Shown: positions 35,593-45,357, numbered from the stretch's first letter. The stretch is DNA of 64,000 nucleotides from Sphingobacterium corticibacter (GCF_003076635.1 NZ_QDKG01000005.1:245302-309301); one strand, 5' to 3'. The notes: generated by a model from the letters alone, not told the origin. Translations and numbers: made by a program.

Positions 35593-36905
35593 GTTCTATA
35601 TTTTAAGTTATCAAACAATCTTTCTATCAATCTTCTATCATTAGTAATGATTTCTGCGATCCCTTTTGCTTCGTATTTAAAGTTTAAAACCGATCCATAG
35701 TTTGTTTTCAGCTGTTCTGGAAAAGACACCGTAACGAGATAATTATTAATCTCACCTTGCGTAGTTCTGACGACATTCGTAGTTAACGATATCGCTTTGA
35801 CAACACCTTTGATTGCGCCGTACTCATTATAAGGGTAATCGTCTAATTTCACGATGACTTCTTGACCTATTGCTATCTTTCCAGCTCCTTTATTCGGTAA
35901 CATCACCTCTCCCACTAATTGATTATCCTTTGGAATAACCGTAAAAATCTCTTCGCCGGCTTGTATAAATTGATTATTGTTCCAAAACTTCAAAAACTGC
36001 ACTTGTCCGTCAAATGGAGCCTTGAAAACATACTTTTGTTCCCATAATTTAATCTCATCCAACAATTTATTATAACTAGCTATGACATACGATCTAATCT
36101 CCTGTTCTTTCTCAGGATTTTGTACTTCAATCTCTTCAATTTTGCCTTTTGTCAGCATGGATTGCTGTCTTGCATTTATCAAATTATTCAGATTATTTTG
36201 GTAACTCTCTCTGCTATTATTATACGAGACCTTACTATTATCCAATTCAGATTCACTTATCACTTTTTTTAAAAACAATAGAGAATCTCTTGTATAAATC
36301 CTTTGTGCATGTTCCAAAGAATTGGAACCCATATCTAACCGATTTTGAGCGACACGAATTACCTCTTCCTGCTCTACTAGAGCTCGATTGAGGGCCGCAT
36401 GTTGTTTATCAAGAAGCCTTCCTTCTCTATAATTTTTAAACTCTTCTAATGAATTTAAAAAAATAAAATACTTCTCGTTTAATTCCCCAATTGAAAAATT
36501 TTGCGGCATTACTTTTTTTAAGTTTAGAATATCCTCACCAAATGGGTTGTAACGCTTCAATAAACTATCAATGAAGTACACATTTTTGGGATTTGCAGCA
36601 TTCCTCAGGTACGCAAGCATCTCCCCTTCTAATACTTTGTCGGAAGATTCAAACAAAGTAAGATTCAGGCGTCCATTAACTTCAGCCACTAACTTTATAG
36701 GGGAGACATTCGAATTAATTACAATTTCCCCAACAATGACGTCAGGATATCTTACAACCCAACCAAAAAATAAAAGCAACGTTAGGACGAACATTACTAC
36801 CCCTGTGACATATAGTCCAAAAGTGGTCGGAATCCTTGTAATGATCTCTTGTACATGCTCGGTTCTCCCGTAAACATCATTTAATTTTTCTTCGGAATTA
36901 TCCAT
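35586..36905 (-). CDS. HlyD-family membrane-fusion protein of bacteriocin exporter
   Basis: 439 residues. One N-terminal membrane span (about 29-50, LYVTGVVMFVLTLLLFFGW), a lipoyl half-motif (SPIKLVAEVNGRL), a long coiled-coil hairpin (about 150-270, DKQHAALNRALVEQEEVIR, IYTRDSLLFLKKVISESELD), the second lipoyl half (WEQKYVFKAPFDGQVQFLKFW) and beta-barrel segments (VGEVMLPNKGAGKIAIGQEV). It bridges the ABC transporter and TolC. Starts directly after the ABC gene stop without spacing; one operon. Confidence 0.9.
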   Translation of the reverse strand: MDNSEEKLNDVYGRTEHVQEIITRIPTTFGLYVTGVVMFVLTLLLFFGWVVRYPDVIVGEIVINSNVSPIKLVAEVNGRLNLTLFESSDKVLEGEMLAYLRNAANPKNVYFIDSLLKRYNPFGEDILNLKKVMPQNFSIGELNEKYFIFLNSLEEFKNYREGRLLDKQHAALNRALVEQEEVIRVAQNRLDMGSNSLEHAQRIYTRDSLLFLKKVISESELDNSKVSYNNSRESYQNNLNNLINARQQSMLTKGKIEEIEVQNPEKEQEIRSYVIASYNKLLDEIKLWEQKYVFKAPFDGQVQFLKFWNNNQFIQAGEEIFTVIPKDNQLVGEVMLPNKGAGKIAIGQEVIVKLDDYPYNEYGAIKGVVKAISLTTNVVRTTQGEINNYLVTVSFPEQLKTNYGSVLNFKYEAKGIAEIITNDRRLIERLFDNLKYRTN

Positions 36906-39131
36906 TTACATCGGATTACTGTTTTCAGATGACTCTTTTAAATCGTACTGTGCTTGTACTAATGTCAAGTACCTGCCCTTCCTTGACATAAGACTTTCGT
37001 GATTCCCCGTTTCAACGATAGTGCCATCCTGCATTACTATTATTTGATCAGCCTTCATGATCGTACTTAACCGATGAGCAACTATAACTACTGTCTTTCC
37101 TTTAAATACTTCATCTAAAGCATCTACAATTTTTTGTTCATTCACCATATCTAAAGCGTTAGTTGCCTCGTCAAAAAACAAGTAATCAGGGTCTTTATAT
37201 AATGCTCTAGCAATCAAGACGCGTTGCTTTTGTCCTCCACTTAATCCCCTTCCCTGCTCTCCCATCATTGTTTGATAGCCTAATGGAAGTCGCTCAATTT
37301 CTAGGGCAATATTGGCAGTATTCACCGCTTTTTTAAGTAGCTCGTAATCAACAAATTCATCATCTAATACAATATTATTCAGGATAGTGTCGTTGAAGAT
37401 TTTTCCATCCTGCATAACTGCCCCACACTTTTCTCGCCATTGCTTTAAACTGATATTATTTACATTCATGTTTCCAATCATAACTTCCCCATACGATGGT
37501 TTATACAATCGAAGTAAAAGTTTTAACAATGTAGATTTACCACTACCACTATCTCCTACAATAGCAGTAACTTTTCCCTCAGGAATTATCATATTTACAC
37601 CCTTTAAGACCAAATTTGAGTTTGAACTATATTTAAATGCGACATTAAGTACCAATAAGTCTTTCCTATCGGGTAAGCTCACATGATTACTACCAACTTC
37701 GTCGTGTTCATCGGACATTTGATGAATTTCATTTAAGCGAAGAAAACTAATCTGCGCAAACTGAAAAGATATAATAAACTGAATAAATTGCGTTACTGGT
37801 CCATTTAGCATTCCGATAATGAATTGGGTTGAAATCATTACTCCGAAAGTAATTTCTCCTGCGATAACAGCTTTAGCACAATAAAAAGTAATCAATAAGT
37901 TTTTTAACGAATCTATAAATTGTCCTCCCGAATTTTGGGAATTGGTAACATTTAGAACTCGCAAATTTACCTTATACAGTCTTGCTTGTATATCTTCCCA
38001 TTTCCAACGTTTCTGCTTTTCGTAATTGTTGATCTTAATATCTTGTATACTGCTAATAGTTTCCAGCCAATAACTTTGATTTTTAGAAACAAGTTCAAAG
38101 TACTCCCAATCCAATTTCTTTCTTAGACCTAAAAAAGCAAGTACCCAGCATACATAGAGGATACTTCCCAAGAGGAAAATGAGAAATATAGTATCATTAT
38201 AAATCAAAAGAATTACACCAAACACAATAAAGGTTATGGTAGAAAATATCATGTTTAGAGAATTATTCATAATAAAACTCCTGATTCGTTCATGATCATT
38301 TGCTCTCTGTATGATATCTCCTGCCATTTTGTTTTCGAAAAAGGTAATTGGTAACTGCATCAGCTTTATCAAGTAGTCTGAAATTAAAGCAATGTTTACT
38401 CTGGATGTAATATGTAGCAGAATCCAATCGCGCACAACATTCGAAAGTAAAACACTAAAAATAATCGCAATATTGGCAACTAAAACTATGTTGATGAAGT
38501 CTAGATCATTTGTCTGTATTCCGACATCGATAACGGCCTTAGAAATAAACGGAAGAAATGCTTGCAATACTGTTACTAGCAACATAACGACAAAAAGGTT
38601 GGCAAAACTTTTCTTATAAGGTTTAAAATACGATAAGAAGTTTTCTAAAGTCTTTTTGCGTTCTGTTTTCTCTGATACTTCTCTTTGGTAAAAGTCACCT
38701 TGCGGTTCCAAAGCTATTAATGCCCCCTTTCTTTCACTTTTGTTATACCATTTCTCCATGAAGTCTGAAACTTTATATTTCAAAAATCCTTTTGCAGGAT
38801 CTGATATATAGACAATGCTATTTAATAGCTGTTTTTTTGGCAGAATTTTATATACGACAACAAAATGACTATTATCCCAGTGAATTATAGCTGGTAATGG
38901 AACTTTTAAAATTAAATCATCAATCAAACACTTGATAGATAATGTTCTCAAACCTATGCTTTCCGCTGCATGACTGAGATCTAAAAATGAAACTCCTTCT
39001 CTAGTACTGCCACACTTATCTCTCAAATACTGAAGAGAATAGAATTTTCCATAGAACTTAGCAATCATTTTTAGACACGCCGGACCGCAATCCATTATGT
39101 CCAATTGTCTGTCATTTGGGAATGATCGCAT
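36906..39131 (-). CDS. peptidase-containing ABC transporter (C39, bacteriocin processing/export)
   Basis: 741 residues. N-terminal C39 cysteine peptidase (1-130): Cys15 in MDCGPACLKM, His89 in HWDNSHFVVVY, Asp111 in SDPAKG, all catalytic residues present. Six-span transmembrane domain (about 165-450). ATPase domain: Walker A GDSGSGKST near 525, signature LSGGQKQR near 630, Walker B YLFFDEATNALD. Cuts after GG of leader peptides and exports the cargo. First gene of the minus-strand operon with HlyD. The toxin candidate with an LKGG leader in the same island is the obvious cargo, though other cargo elsewhere is possible. Confidence 0.93.
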   Translation of the reverse strand: MRSFPNDRQLDIMDCGPACLKMIAKFYGKFYSLQYLRDKCGSTREGVSFLDLSHAAESIGLRTLSIKCLIDDLILKVPLPAIIHWDNSHFVVVYKILPKKQLLNSIVYISDPAKGFLKYKVSDFMEKWYNKSERKGALIALEPQGDFYQREVSEKTERKKTLENFLSYFKPYKKSFANLFVVMLLVTVLQAFLPFISKAVIDVGIQTNDLDFINIVLVANIAIIFSVLLSNVVRDWILLHITSRVNIALISDYLIKLMQLPITFFENKMAGDIIQRANDHERIRSFIMNNSLNMIFSTITFIVFGVILLIYNDTIFLIFLLGSILYVCWVLAFLGLRKKLDWEYFELVSKNQSYWLETISSIQDIKINNYEKQKRWKWEDIQARLYKVNLRVLNVTNSQNSGGQFIDSLKNLLITFYCAKAVIAGEITFGVMISTQFIIGMLNGPVTQFIQFIISFQFAQISFLRLNEIHQMSDEHDEVGSNHVSLPDRKDLLVLNVAFKYSSNSNLVLKGVNMIIPEGKVTAIVGDSGSGKSTLLKLLLRLYKPSYGEVMIGNMNVNNISLKQWREKCGAVMQDGKIFNDTILNNIVLDDEFVDYELLKKAVNTANIALEIERLPLGYQTMMGEQGRGLSGGQKQRVLIARALYKDPDYLFFDEATNALDMVNEQKIVDALDEVFKGKTVVIVAHRLSTIMKADQIIVMQDGTIVETGNHESLMSRKGRYLTLVQAQYDLKESSENSNPM

Positions 39132-39442
39132 TTGTTTAAGTTAAATTTTTTTAATTATTAAATATAATTAAAAAGAAATATAGTAAATAAAAGTATAAAA
39201 TATAATTTTAATATGAATTAAAATTACACATCAAAGCGATTAGTTATACTTTATAATTTACTCATGCAGTTATTTATATAAGTATACACTCTATTAGTTT
39301 CGCCATGAGATCAGCAATTAACGAATGTTTACGCTGATCTATAAATTAGCATTAATTAAGGAAATATTTTGCTTCTTAAAAACTAATAAAAACAATCTTT
39401 TCAAAAAAATGAAGATAATTGATAACTGCTAATAAAATTAAC
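39132..39442. other. very AT-rich non-coding region upstream of exporter operon
   Basis: About 310 bases with no supportable frame. Dense in AAT/TTA and lacking any clear TTG-N20-TAnnTTTG pair; minus-strand elements such as TATATTTC may start the exporter operon. Marks the right edge of the AT-rich island. Confidence 0.4.
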
Positions 39443-39480
39443 AAGCAAAAGCCTCGACTTTCGTCGAGGCTTTTGCTTTC
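39443..39480. terminator. terminator, right twin bounding the bacteriocin island
   Basis: Perfect 16-bp stem (39443-39458 with 39463-39478), loop TTTC. Core GCCTCGAC is shared with the left twin at 31929, whose loop GAAA is the reverse complement. It ends the minus-strand reductase gene and can work both ways. Confidence 0.9.
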
Positions 39481-39516
39481 TTGGCGATTTTTATAAGCCA
39501 GATCTTCTCCAATGGA

Positions 39517-40560
39517 TTATAACACCTCGACCACCACGCCATCTTCCACAGGATGCGAGGTACAGATCAAGCAGCGGCCATTGTCCACTTCGCGATCGGT
39601 CAATACTTCATTGTAAGTCATGCGCACCGAGCCAGCATGCACTTGCGAAATGCACGTACTGCACATACCCGATTTGCAGGAATAGGGCAGCTTGATCTTT
39701 TGTTCAAGTCCTACATCCAAGATGGTTTTATTGTATGGAATTGCGAGATCATAACTTTGACCTTGAAATTTCAAGACCACTTGATAGGTATTGGTATCTG
39801 CTTCTTCCTCTTCGTGCTCATCATCATCCGCTTCTTCTTCTGGAAAGAAAAATGTTTCCTTATGGATATCTTCATCCGGAAAACCCATTCCCAACAGGGT
39901 AAATCGACAAAGATCCATGTAAAATACAGGTCCACACAAGTAAATAGCTGTTTTCTTTAATGGATCGTCGAACTGCTGTACCAGACGAATAATATATTCC
40001 CGATTCAAACGAGCCGTCAATAAGTTTTTAGAATTGGAGAAGATCCATTCTATGTGCAGACGATCAGGATACTTGGCTTGCCATTCGCGGAGCTCATTCC
40101 AAAAGAGCGTTCTCTCCGATGAACCATTGCTGTATACTAAGACCACTTTCGTATCTGGCTCAGCGACCAAAGCTGTTTTAAGAATCGAAAATAACGGCGT
40201 GACGCCCACTCCTGCCGCAAATAAGAAAAGCGTTTTGGGCACATCTGCTTGCGGCTTGTAAGCCAACAAACCTTGCGCGGCCATTACCTCGATCGTATCT
40301 CCTACTGAAGTGCGGTGATGCAATAATCTAGAAATTTCGCCATTATCCACGCGCTTCACCGTAATTGCCATCGGCTCATCGACCACTGGCGAACTACTAA
40401 AAGAATACGAACGTCGCACTTGTCGGCCATTGAAATCAAATACCAGTGTCAGAAACTGTCCTGCCAAGTAAGGTGGAAAATCCTTATTAATATCTTCAAA
40501 AGTTATCGTGATATTATCATTGGGTTGACGGATGATCTGAGAGATTTGAAATTTATGCAT
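39517..40560 (-). CDS. ferredoxin-NADP reductase-type oxidoreductase with 2Fe-2S domain (PaaE-like)
   Basis: 347 residues. FAD-binding barrel with RRSYSFSSSP (about 49-58), NAD(P)-binding fold with LFLFAAGVGVTPLFSIL (about 110-127), and a C-terminal plant-type ferredoxin with cluster ligands C295, C300, C303 and C333. An acidic insert (EEEADDDEHEEEEAD, about 237-255) joins the last two parts. Passes electrons from NAD(P)H to a partner oxygenase or desaturase; none is adjacent and no paaABCD genes are present, so I leave the symbol empty. Confidence 0.85.
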   Translation of the reverse strand: MHKFQISQIIRQPNDNITITFEDINKDFPPYLAGQFLTLVFDFNGRQVRRSYSFSSSPVVDEPMAITVKRVDNGEISRLLHHRTSVGDTIEVMAAQGLLAYKPQADVPKTLFLFAAGVGVTPLFSILKTALVAEPDTKVVLVYSNGSSERTLFWNELREWQAKYPDRLHIEWIFSNSKNLLTARLNREYIIRLVQQFDDPLKKTAIYLCGPVFYMDLCRFTLLGMGFPDEDIHKETFFFPEEEADDDEHEEEEADTNTYQVVLKFQGQSYDLAIPYNKTILDVGLEQKIKLPYSCKSGMCSTCISQVHAGSVRMTYNEVLTDREVDNGRCLICTSHPVEDGVVVEVL

Positions 40561-40699
40561 GTATGACGACGATTCGTTATGGAAAACTGCTTCAAATTTA
40601 GGGTATAATTGTCAGAATACCTGACAGCCAAGTGTCAAGAGAATGCACTGGTGAAATTACAACCAACGAACTCGCGGATTTCGAGAATTATGTGTAACT

Positions 40700-41533
40700 A
40701 TGCAAAAGATGAATCAAGGACCTATCGGAATTTTTGACTCTGGATTTGGCGGATTGACCGTTTTCAAATCCATTTGCGAGCGCTTGCCACAATATGACTA
40801 TATCTATTTGGGTGACAATGCACGCGTACCTTATGGTAACCGATCTTTCGAGACCGTATACCAATACACCAAAGAATGTGTGTTCAAGCTCTTCGAGATG
40901 GGCTGTCCCTTAGTGATTGTGGCTTGCAATACCGCATCCGCAAAGGCTTTGCGCAGCATTCAGCAAAATGATCTTCCGCCAGGCAAAAAAGTATTAGGCG
41001 TGATTCGTCCGACCACGGAGATCATCGACCAGTATACCAAGACAGGTCATGTAGGCATTTTAGCCACACAAGGAACGGTACGATCCGAATCTTACAAAAT
41101 CGAAATTCAACGTTTTCATCCGCAGATTGTGGTGCATCAGCATGCTTGTCCAGTGTGGGTGCCCTTAGTAGAAAACAATGATTTGGATAGTGAAGGCACG
41201 CATTTCTTCGTGAAAGAAGATGTGGAAGCTTTATTGAGTCAATCGCCCGAGATCGATACCATCTTGCTGGCCTGCACGCATTACCCTTTATTGCTCCCTA
41301 CGATTCAAGCGCATACGCCAAAACATATCAAACTAGTTCCACAAGGTGATTTAGTGGCTGATAGTTTGGTAGAGTATCTGCAAAGACATCCCGAAGTAGA
41401 AGTGCAATGCCGACGAGGCAGTACCTATAGTTTCTACACCACAGATGATCCGGCAGACTTTGGTGAAAAGGCTAAATTATTCTTTGGACAAGAAGTAATC
41501 GCCTTTCACACGATCGTGGAAGCCGTTGATTAA
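40700..41533 (+). CDS. murI: glutamate racemase
   Basis: 277 residues. Interconverts L- and D-glutamate for peptidoglycan. N-terminal IGIFDSGFGGLTV, GDNARVPYGNRS, and the two catalytic cysteines Cys76 (VACNTAS) and Cys192 (LACTHYP). Cytosolic. It could also start at the second Met (codon 4). Ends overlapping by four bases with the convergent Dabb lipoprotein gene. Confidence 0.96.
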   Translation: MQKMNQGPIGIFDSGFGGLTVFKSICERLPQYDYIYLGDNARVPYGNRSFETVYQYTKECVFKLFEMGCPLVIVACNTASAKALRSIQQNDLPPGKKVLGVIRPTTEIIDQYTKTGHVGILATQGTVRSESYKIEIQRFHPQIVVHQHACPVWVPLVENNDLDSEGTHFFVKEDVEALLSQSPEIDTILLACTHYPLLLPTIQAHTPKHIKLVPQGDLVADSLVEYLQRHPEVEVQCRRGSTYSFYTTDDPADFGEKAKLFFGQEVIAFHTIVEAVD

Positions 41534-41952
41534 GCGATAGAATCGCGTACTTCTACTCGAGTCCAGTACTTTGAGAATTTTTCAGCAGCCGCTAAGTGAT
41601 CAGGATGCTTCTCGTAGATATTGACTTCGTCCATAGAAGGGAACACCGCAATCCAGTGATAAGAAAACGAATTATCAACCACTTCACGAGGCGTGGTGGG
41701 TGCTGGCGTTGCAACACGACAGGCCGTAAAGCCAGGAACTTTCTTCAATGCTTCAAAAAATTGCGGAAATTCTTCTTTTTCTTGATCCGTGAGATCGGTA
41801 CGCAACCAGAAATAGACCGAATGGACAATGGTACCTTCGCCCCACGCTACCGAACCTTCAGAAGATTGTGCTGCTGGAGAACCACATGCGGTCAATACGG
41901 CGCCCGTCAACACGGTGGCGCTCACGCCTTTCAAAAAAGATTTTCTTTCCAT
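41530..41952 (-). CDS. Dabb (stress-responsive A/B barrel) lipoprotein
   Basis: 140 residues. Signal begins MERKSFLKG; lipobox LTAC with Cys23, then a Ser/Ala linker. The Dabb domain (about 40-140) has IVHSVYFWLRTDLTDQEKEEF, FSYHWIAVFPSMDEVNIYEKHPDH and a C-terminal VEVRDS strand. A dimeric ferredoxin-like barrel; role unknown. Last gene after sufS and sufE with a 30-base gap. Its link to sulfur mobilisation is positional only. Confidence 0.8.
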   Translation of the reverse strand: MERKSFLKGVSATVLTGAVLTACGSPAAQSSEGSVAWGEGTIVHSVYFWLRTDLTDQEKEEFPQFFEALKKVPGFTACRVATPAPTTPREVVDNSFSYHWIAVFPSMDEVNIYEKHPDHLAAAEKFSKYWTRVEVRDSIA

Positions 41953-41982
41953 AATTTAGTTGATGCTTTCTCGAATATACTA

Positions 41983-42402
41983 TTATTTCATCTGTAATGC
42001 AACCGCATACAGCTTCATTTGCTTGACCATAGCCAACAAACCATTAGCTCTGGTAGGAGAAAGATGATCTTTCAACCCAATTTGATCGATGAAATATAAA
42101 TCGGCATCGGCAATCTCTTTTGGTGTATGCCCGGACAATACTTTTACCATTAAGCTCACTAAACCTTTGGTGATAATCGCATCGCTATCCGCTGCAAAAT
42201 CTACTGTCCCTTGATCATTCATATCCGGATGCAGCCAAACTTTGGATTGGCAACCTTTGATGATGTAGTCTTCGGTTTTATATTTTTCGTCGATGAGCGG
42301 AAGTTCTTTGCCGAGCTGGATGATGTATTCGTATTTTTCCATCCAATCTTCATAGAAAGCAAAGTCTTCTATCAATTCATCTTGTTTTTCGTTGATTGTC
42401 AT
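41983..42402 (-). CDS. sufE: SufE family sulfur-acceptor protein
   Basis: 139 residues. Contains the SufE sulfur-accepting loop IKGCQSKVWLH with Cys51, preceded by YIIQLGKELP and followed by the LSPTRANGL region. Takes persulfide from SufS for Fe-S cluster assembly. Starts 9 bases after the sufS stop, so co-transcribed. Confidence 0.93.
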   Translation of the reverse strand: MTINEKQDELIEDFAFYEDWMEKYEYIIQLGKELPLIDEKYKTEDYIIKGCQSKVWLHPDMNDQGTVDFAADSDAIITKGLVSLMVKVLSGHTPKEIADADLYFIDQIGLKDHLSPTRANGLLAMVKQMKLYAVALQMK

Positions 42403-42411
42403 GTTCTAATC

Positions 42412-43635
42412 TTATCGTAACATATTTGCGGCGCGTGTCACGCCTTTTACCAATGCATCCACATCCTCTTTGCTATTGTACAATGCAAAGCTGGCGCGAA
42501 TGGTACCCGGAATACCGTAATAATCCATAATAGGTTGCGCACAATGATGTCCAGTACGCACTGCAATGCCCATTTTATCTAATAGCACGCCCACATCATA
42601 AGGATGCGTACCCTCAATTAAGAAAGATACCACGGAGCTTTTTTCTTTTGCCGTACCGATAAATCGCATCCCTTCTATTTTGCCCAATTCGATAGTAGCG
42701 TATTCTACTAATTCTTCTTCGTGCGCTCGAATGGCATCCAAACCAATGTCGTTGAGGTAATCAATGGCTTGCGCCAAGCAGATTCCAGCTTCTATATTCG
42801 GTGTACCGGCTTCGAACTTGAAAGGCAGTTCATTGTACGTGGTTTTTTCTAGCGTCACTTCCTTGATCATGTCGCCACCACCTTGATAAGGAGGCATAGC
42901 GTTCAACAGATCTTCTCTGCCATACAACACACCTACACCTGTGGGTCCGTACATTTTGTGTCCGGAGAAAACCAAGAAATCGACATCCAAATCCTGCACA
43001 TCAATGGCGATATGCTGAATGGCTTGCGCGGCATCGACCAACACCACGGCACCATAACGATGCGCTTCGGCAATCATTTCCTTTACTGGATTGATGGTGC
43101 CCAAGGCATTCGACACATAATTGAAAGTGACCAGTTTTGTGCGTTCGCTCAGCAGTGCGTGGTAGGCTTCTAAATCTAGCTCGCCATTTTCCAGCATCGG
43201 AATCACCTTTAGGACGGCTTTCTTTTCTTCACATAGCATTTGCCAAGGCACAATGTTCGAATGATGTTCCATCGCGGTAATGATAATTTCATCGCCCTCG
43301 TTTACAAAGGCCTTACCGTAGCAATTAGACACCATATTGATGCTTTCCGTCGTGCCTTTTGTGATGATGATTTCATAATCATGTGCTGCATGAATGAACT
43401 CTTGCACCTTGCGGCGCGTCACTTCAAAAGCATCGGTGGATATCTGACTCAGATGATGCACACCGCGATGCACGTTACTATTCATATTGGTATAGTAATC
43501 CGTAATCGCTTGTATGACCTGAATCGGTTTTTGGGTAGTCGCGCCATTATCCAGATATACCAGCGGCTTATTGTGTACCTGAGTACCCAATATTGGAAAA
43601 TCTGCGCGAATTTTATCTATATGAAATGGTTTCAA
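42412..43635 (-). CDS. sufS: cysteine desulfurase SufS
   Basis: 407 residues, class II group of the aminotransferase-V family. PLP lysine Lys227 in FSGHKMYGPTG, catalytic Cys365 in RTGHHCAQP, YLDNGATTQKP at the N-terminus and HRGVHHLS. Releases sulfur from cysteine to SufE. sufB, sufC and sufD are not in the window, so sufSE stand apart from them or continue elsewhere. First gene of the sufS-sufE-Dabb operon. Confidence 0.96.
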   Translation of the reverse strand: MKPFHIDKIRADFPILGTQVHNKPLVYLDNGATTQKPIQVIQAITDYYTNMNSNVHRGVHHLSQISTDAFEVTRRKVQEFIHAAHDYEIIITKGTTESINMVSNCYGKAFVNEGDEIIITAMEHHSNIVPWQMLCEEKKAVLKVIPMLENGELDLEAYHALLSERTKLVTFNYVSNALGTINPVKEMIAEAHRYGAVVLVDAAQAIQHIAIDVQDLDVDFLVFSGHKMYGPTGVGVLYGREDLLNAMPPYQGGGDMIKEVTLEKTTYNELPFKFEAGTPNIEAGICLAQAIDYLNDIGLDAIRAHEEELVEYATIELGKIEGMRFIGTAKEKSSVVSFLIEGTHPYDVGVLLDKMGIAVRTGHHCAQPIMDYYGIPGTIRASFALYNSKEDVDALVKGVTRAANMLR

Positions 43636-43661
43636 ATGTTTCCTCTCTTTCTAATCTCAAA

Positions 43662-43669
43662 CAAAGTTA
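43662..43669 (-). promoter_or_regulatory. -7 element of sufS operon
   Basis: TAACTTTG on the minus strand matches TAnnTTTG, 27 bases from the sufS start. The remaining bases to 43998 hold no supportable gene; a GATATTTG at 43949-43956 on the plus strand may be the -7 of the NDH-2 gene. Confidence 0.45.
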
Positions 43670-43998
43670 CAATATCTACTCGCAAATCACTCGTCTGAGC
43701 ACCTCGTTTTCTAGAAAGCTTGACGATTAGATGAGATAACAATCAGGTATACGGCACTTTACATACAAAAGCTTAATAATTACTGATCCTAGACTACATA
43801 CATCATAATTATTAGTGTAATTTATACACATTCAAAGAAAACCCTGTAACTATCTTTATTTTAATGCTTTACAACAAACAATAAACATCACTAGTTTGTA
43901 TTAAGTGTAATAATTCATTTTTCTTTATCGAAATGAGATAATTAGTCGGATATTTGCAGAAAAATCATAGTTAAGGTTTACATTTCATCGAAATCATT

Positions 43999-45318
43999 AT
44001 GTTGCTAAATCGATCTGAGAGAAAATTCCCAAGAGTCATCGTTATCGGAGGTGGCTTCGGCGGTATAGAAGTAGCGCGTCGCTTAAAAGACAAAGAAGTC
44101 GAAGTTTTATTGATCGATCGCAACAACTTCCATACTTTCCAACCCCTACTTTACCAAGTCGCGACAGGTACATTAGCGTCCGATTCTATTGCGTTTCCGC
44201 TACGCAAAATGTTCAAATCTCAGTCCAACTTTCGTTTTCGTATGGCAGAAGTATTACGCATTGACAAAGATGCTAAAGTAGTACATACCTCTGTCGGCGA
44301 GTTTGATTACGATTACTTAGTGGTGGCTAGTGGTGCTACATCCAATTTCTTTGGAAATGCCAACGTAGAGAAATATTCTCTAGGTATGAAGAGCATCCAA
44401 GAAGCACAAAATATCCGCAGCTATGTATTGCAGAACCTAGAAGAAGCCGTATTGCGCAAAAACGCAGACGATCGCGAGCGTTTCATGAATTTCGTAGTTG
44501 TTGGTGGCGGTCCTACCGGTGTAGAACTTTCTGGAGCAATCGCAGAAATACAATTGCACATGCTGAAGAAAGATTACCCAGAATTATCCAAACATGAGAT
44601 GAATGTGTATCTCGTAGAAGGATTGGGTGAAGTATTAGCAGCACTTTCTGACAAATCTTCGCGCGATGCGAAACGCTACCTAGAGGAATTAGGCGTAAAA
44701 GTGATCTTAAATACGGTCGTAAAAGATTACGATGGATTGACGGTTACTCTATCCAATGGAGATCAGATCCCAACAAAAACAGTAATCTGGGGTGCAGGTG
44801 TAAAAGGTCAATTCCCGGAGGGAATCAATCCTGAACTCCTACAACGCGGCAATAGAATTAAAACAAATGGCCAATGCCAAATCATTGATATGCCAGGTGT
44901 ATATGCCATTGGCGATGTAGCGGCTACTGTAACCGAAAAAACTCCTAATGGACTTCCAGGTGTAGCACCTGTTGCGCAGCAACAAGGTAAGTATGTGGCT
45001 GATCACATATTGAGCATCTTGAAGAATGAAAATAATACCGAAGATTTCAAATACTTCGACAAAGGATCGATGGCGACCGTAGGACGTAACCGTGCGGTAG
45101 TCGACATGGGTAAATTTCATCTAAAAGGATTTATCGCGTGGTGTACGTGGATGTTTGTCCACTTACTATCGATCGCTGGATTCCGCAATCAATTGGTCAC
45201 TTTTATCAACTGGACCGTTAAGTTTTTCACAAAAAACTCCGGAATCCGACTGATTATCCACAAGTATCATCGTCCAGATCCATTGATGAAAACCACAGAA
45301 GAAACGGAACAAGTATAA
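43999..45318 (+). CDS. type II NADH dehydrogenase (NDH-2)
   Basis: 439 residues. FAD-binding VIGGGFGGIEVARRL (about 15-29), LLYQVATGTL (a hallmark of NDH-2), NADH-binding VVVGGGPTGVELSG (about 170-183), and VYAIGDVA. The C-terminal part has a hydrophobic amphipathic region (about 373-400, FIAWCTWMFVHLL) that attaches it to the inner membrane. Passes electrons from NADH to quinone without pumping protons. Monocistronic with a strong terminator. Confidence 0.92.
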   Translation: MLLNRSERKFPRVIVIGGGFGGIEVARRLKDKEVEVLLIDRNNFHTFQPLLYQVATGTLASDSIAFPLRKMFKSQSNFRFRMAEVLRIDKDAKVVHTSVGEFDYDYLVVASGATSNFFGNANVEKYSLGMKSIQEAQNIRSYVLQNLEEAVLRKNADDRERFMNFVVVGGGPTGVELSGAIAEIQLHMLKKDYPELSKHEMNVYLVEGLGEVLAALSDKSSRDAKRYLEELGVKVILNTVVKDYDGLTVTLSNGDQIPTKTVIWGAGVKGQFPEGINPELLQRGNRIKTNGQCQIIDMPGVYAIGDVAATVTEKTPNGLPGVAPVAQQQGKYVADHILSILKNENNTEDFKYFDKGSMATVGRNRAVVDMGKFHLKGFIAWCTWMFVHLLSIAGFRNQLVTFINWTVKFFTKNSGIRLIIHKYHRPDPLMKTTEETEQV

Positions 45319-45357
45319 TCGTCGCACCTTTCGTTTTCGACGATATGATGTATAGAG

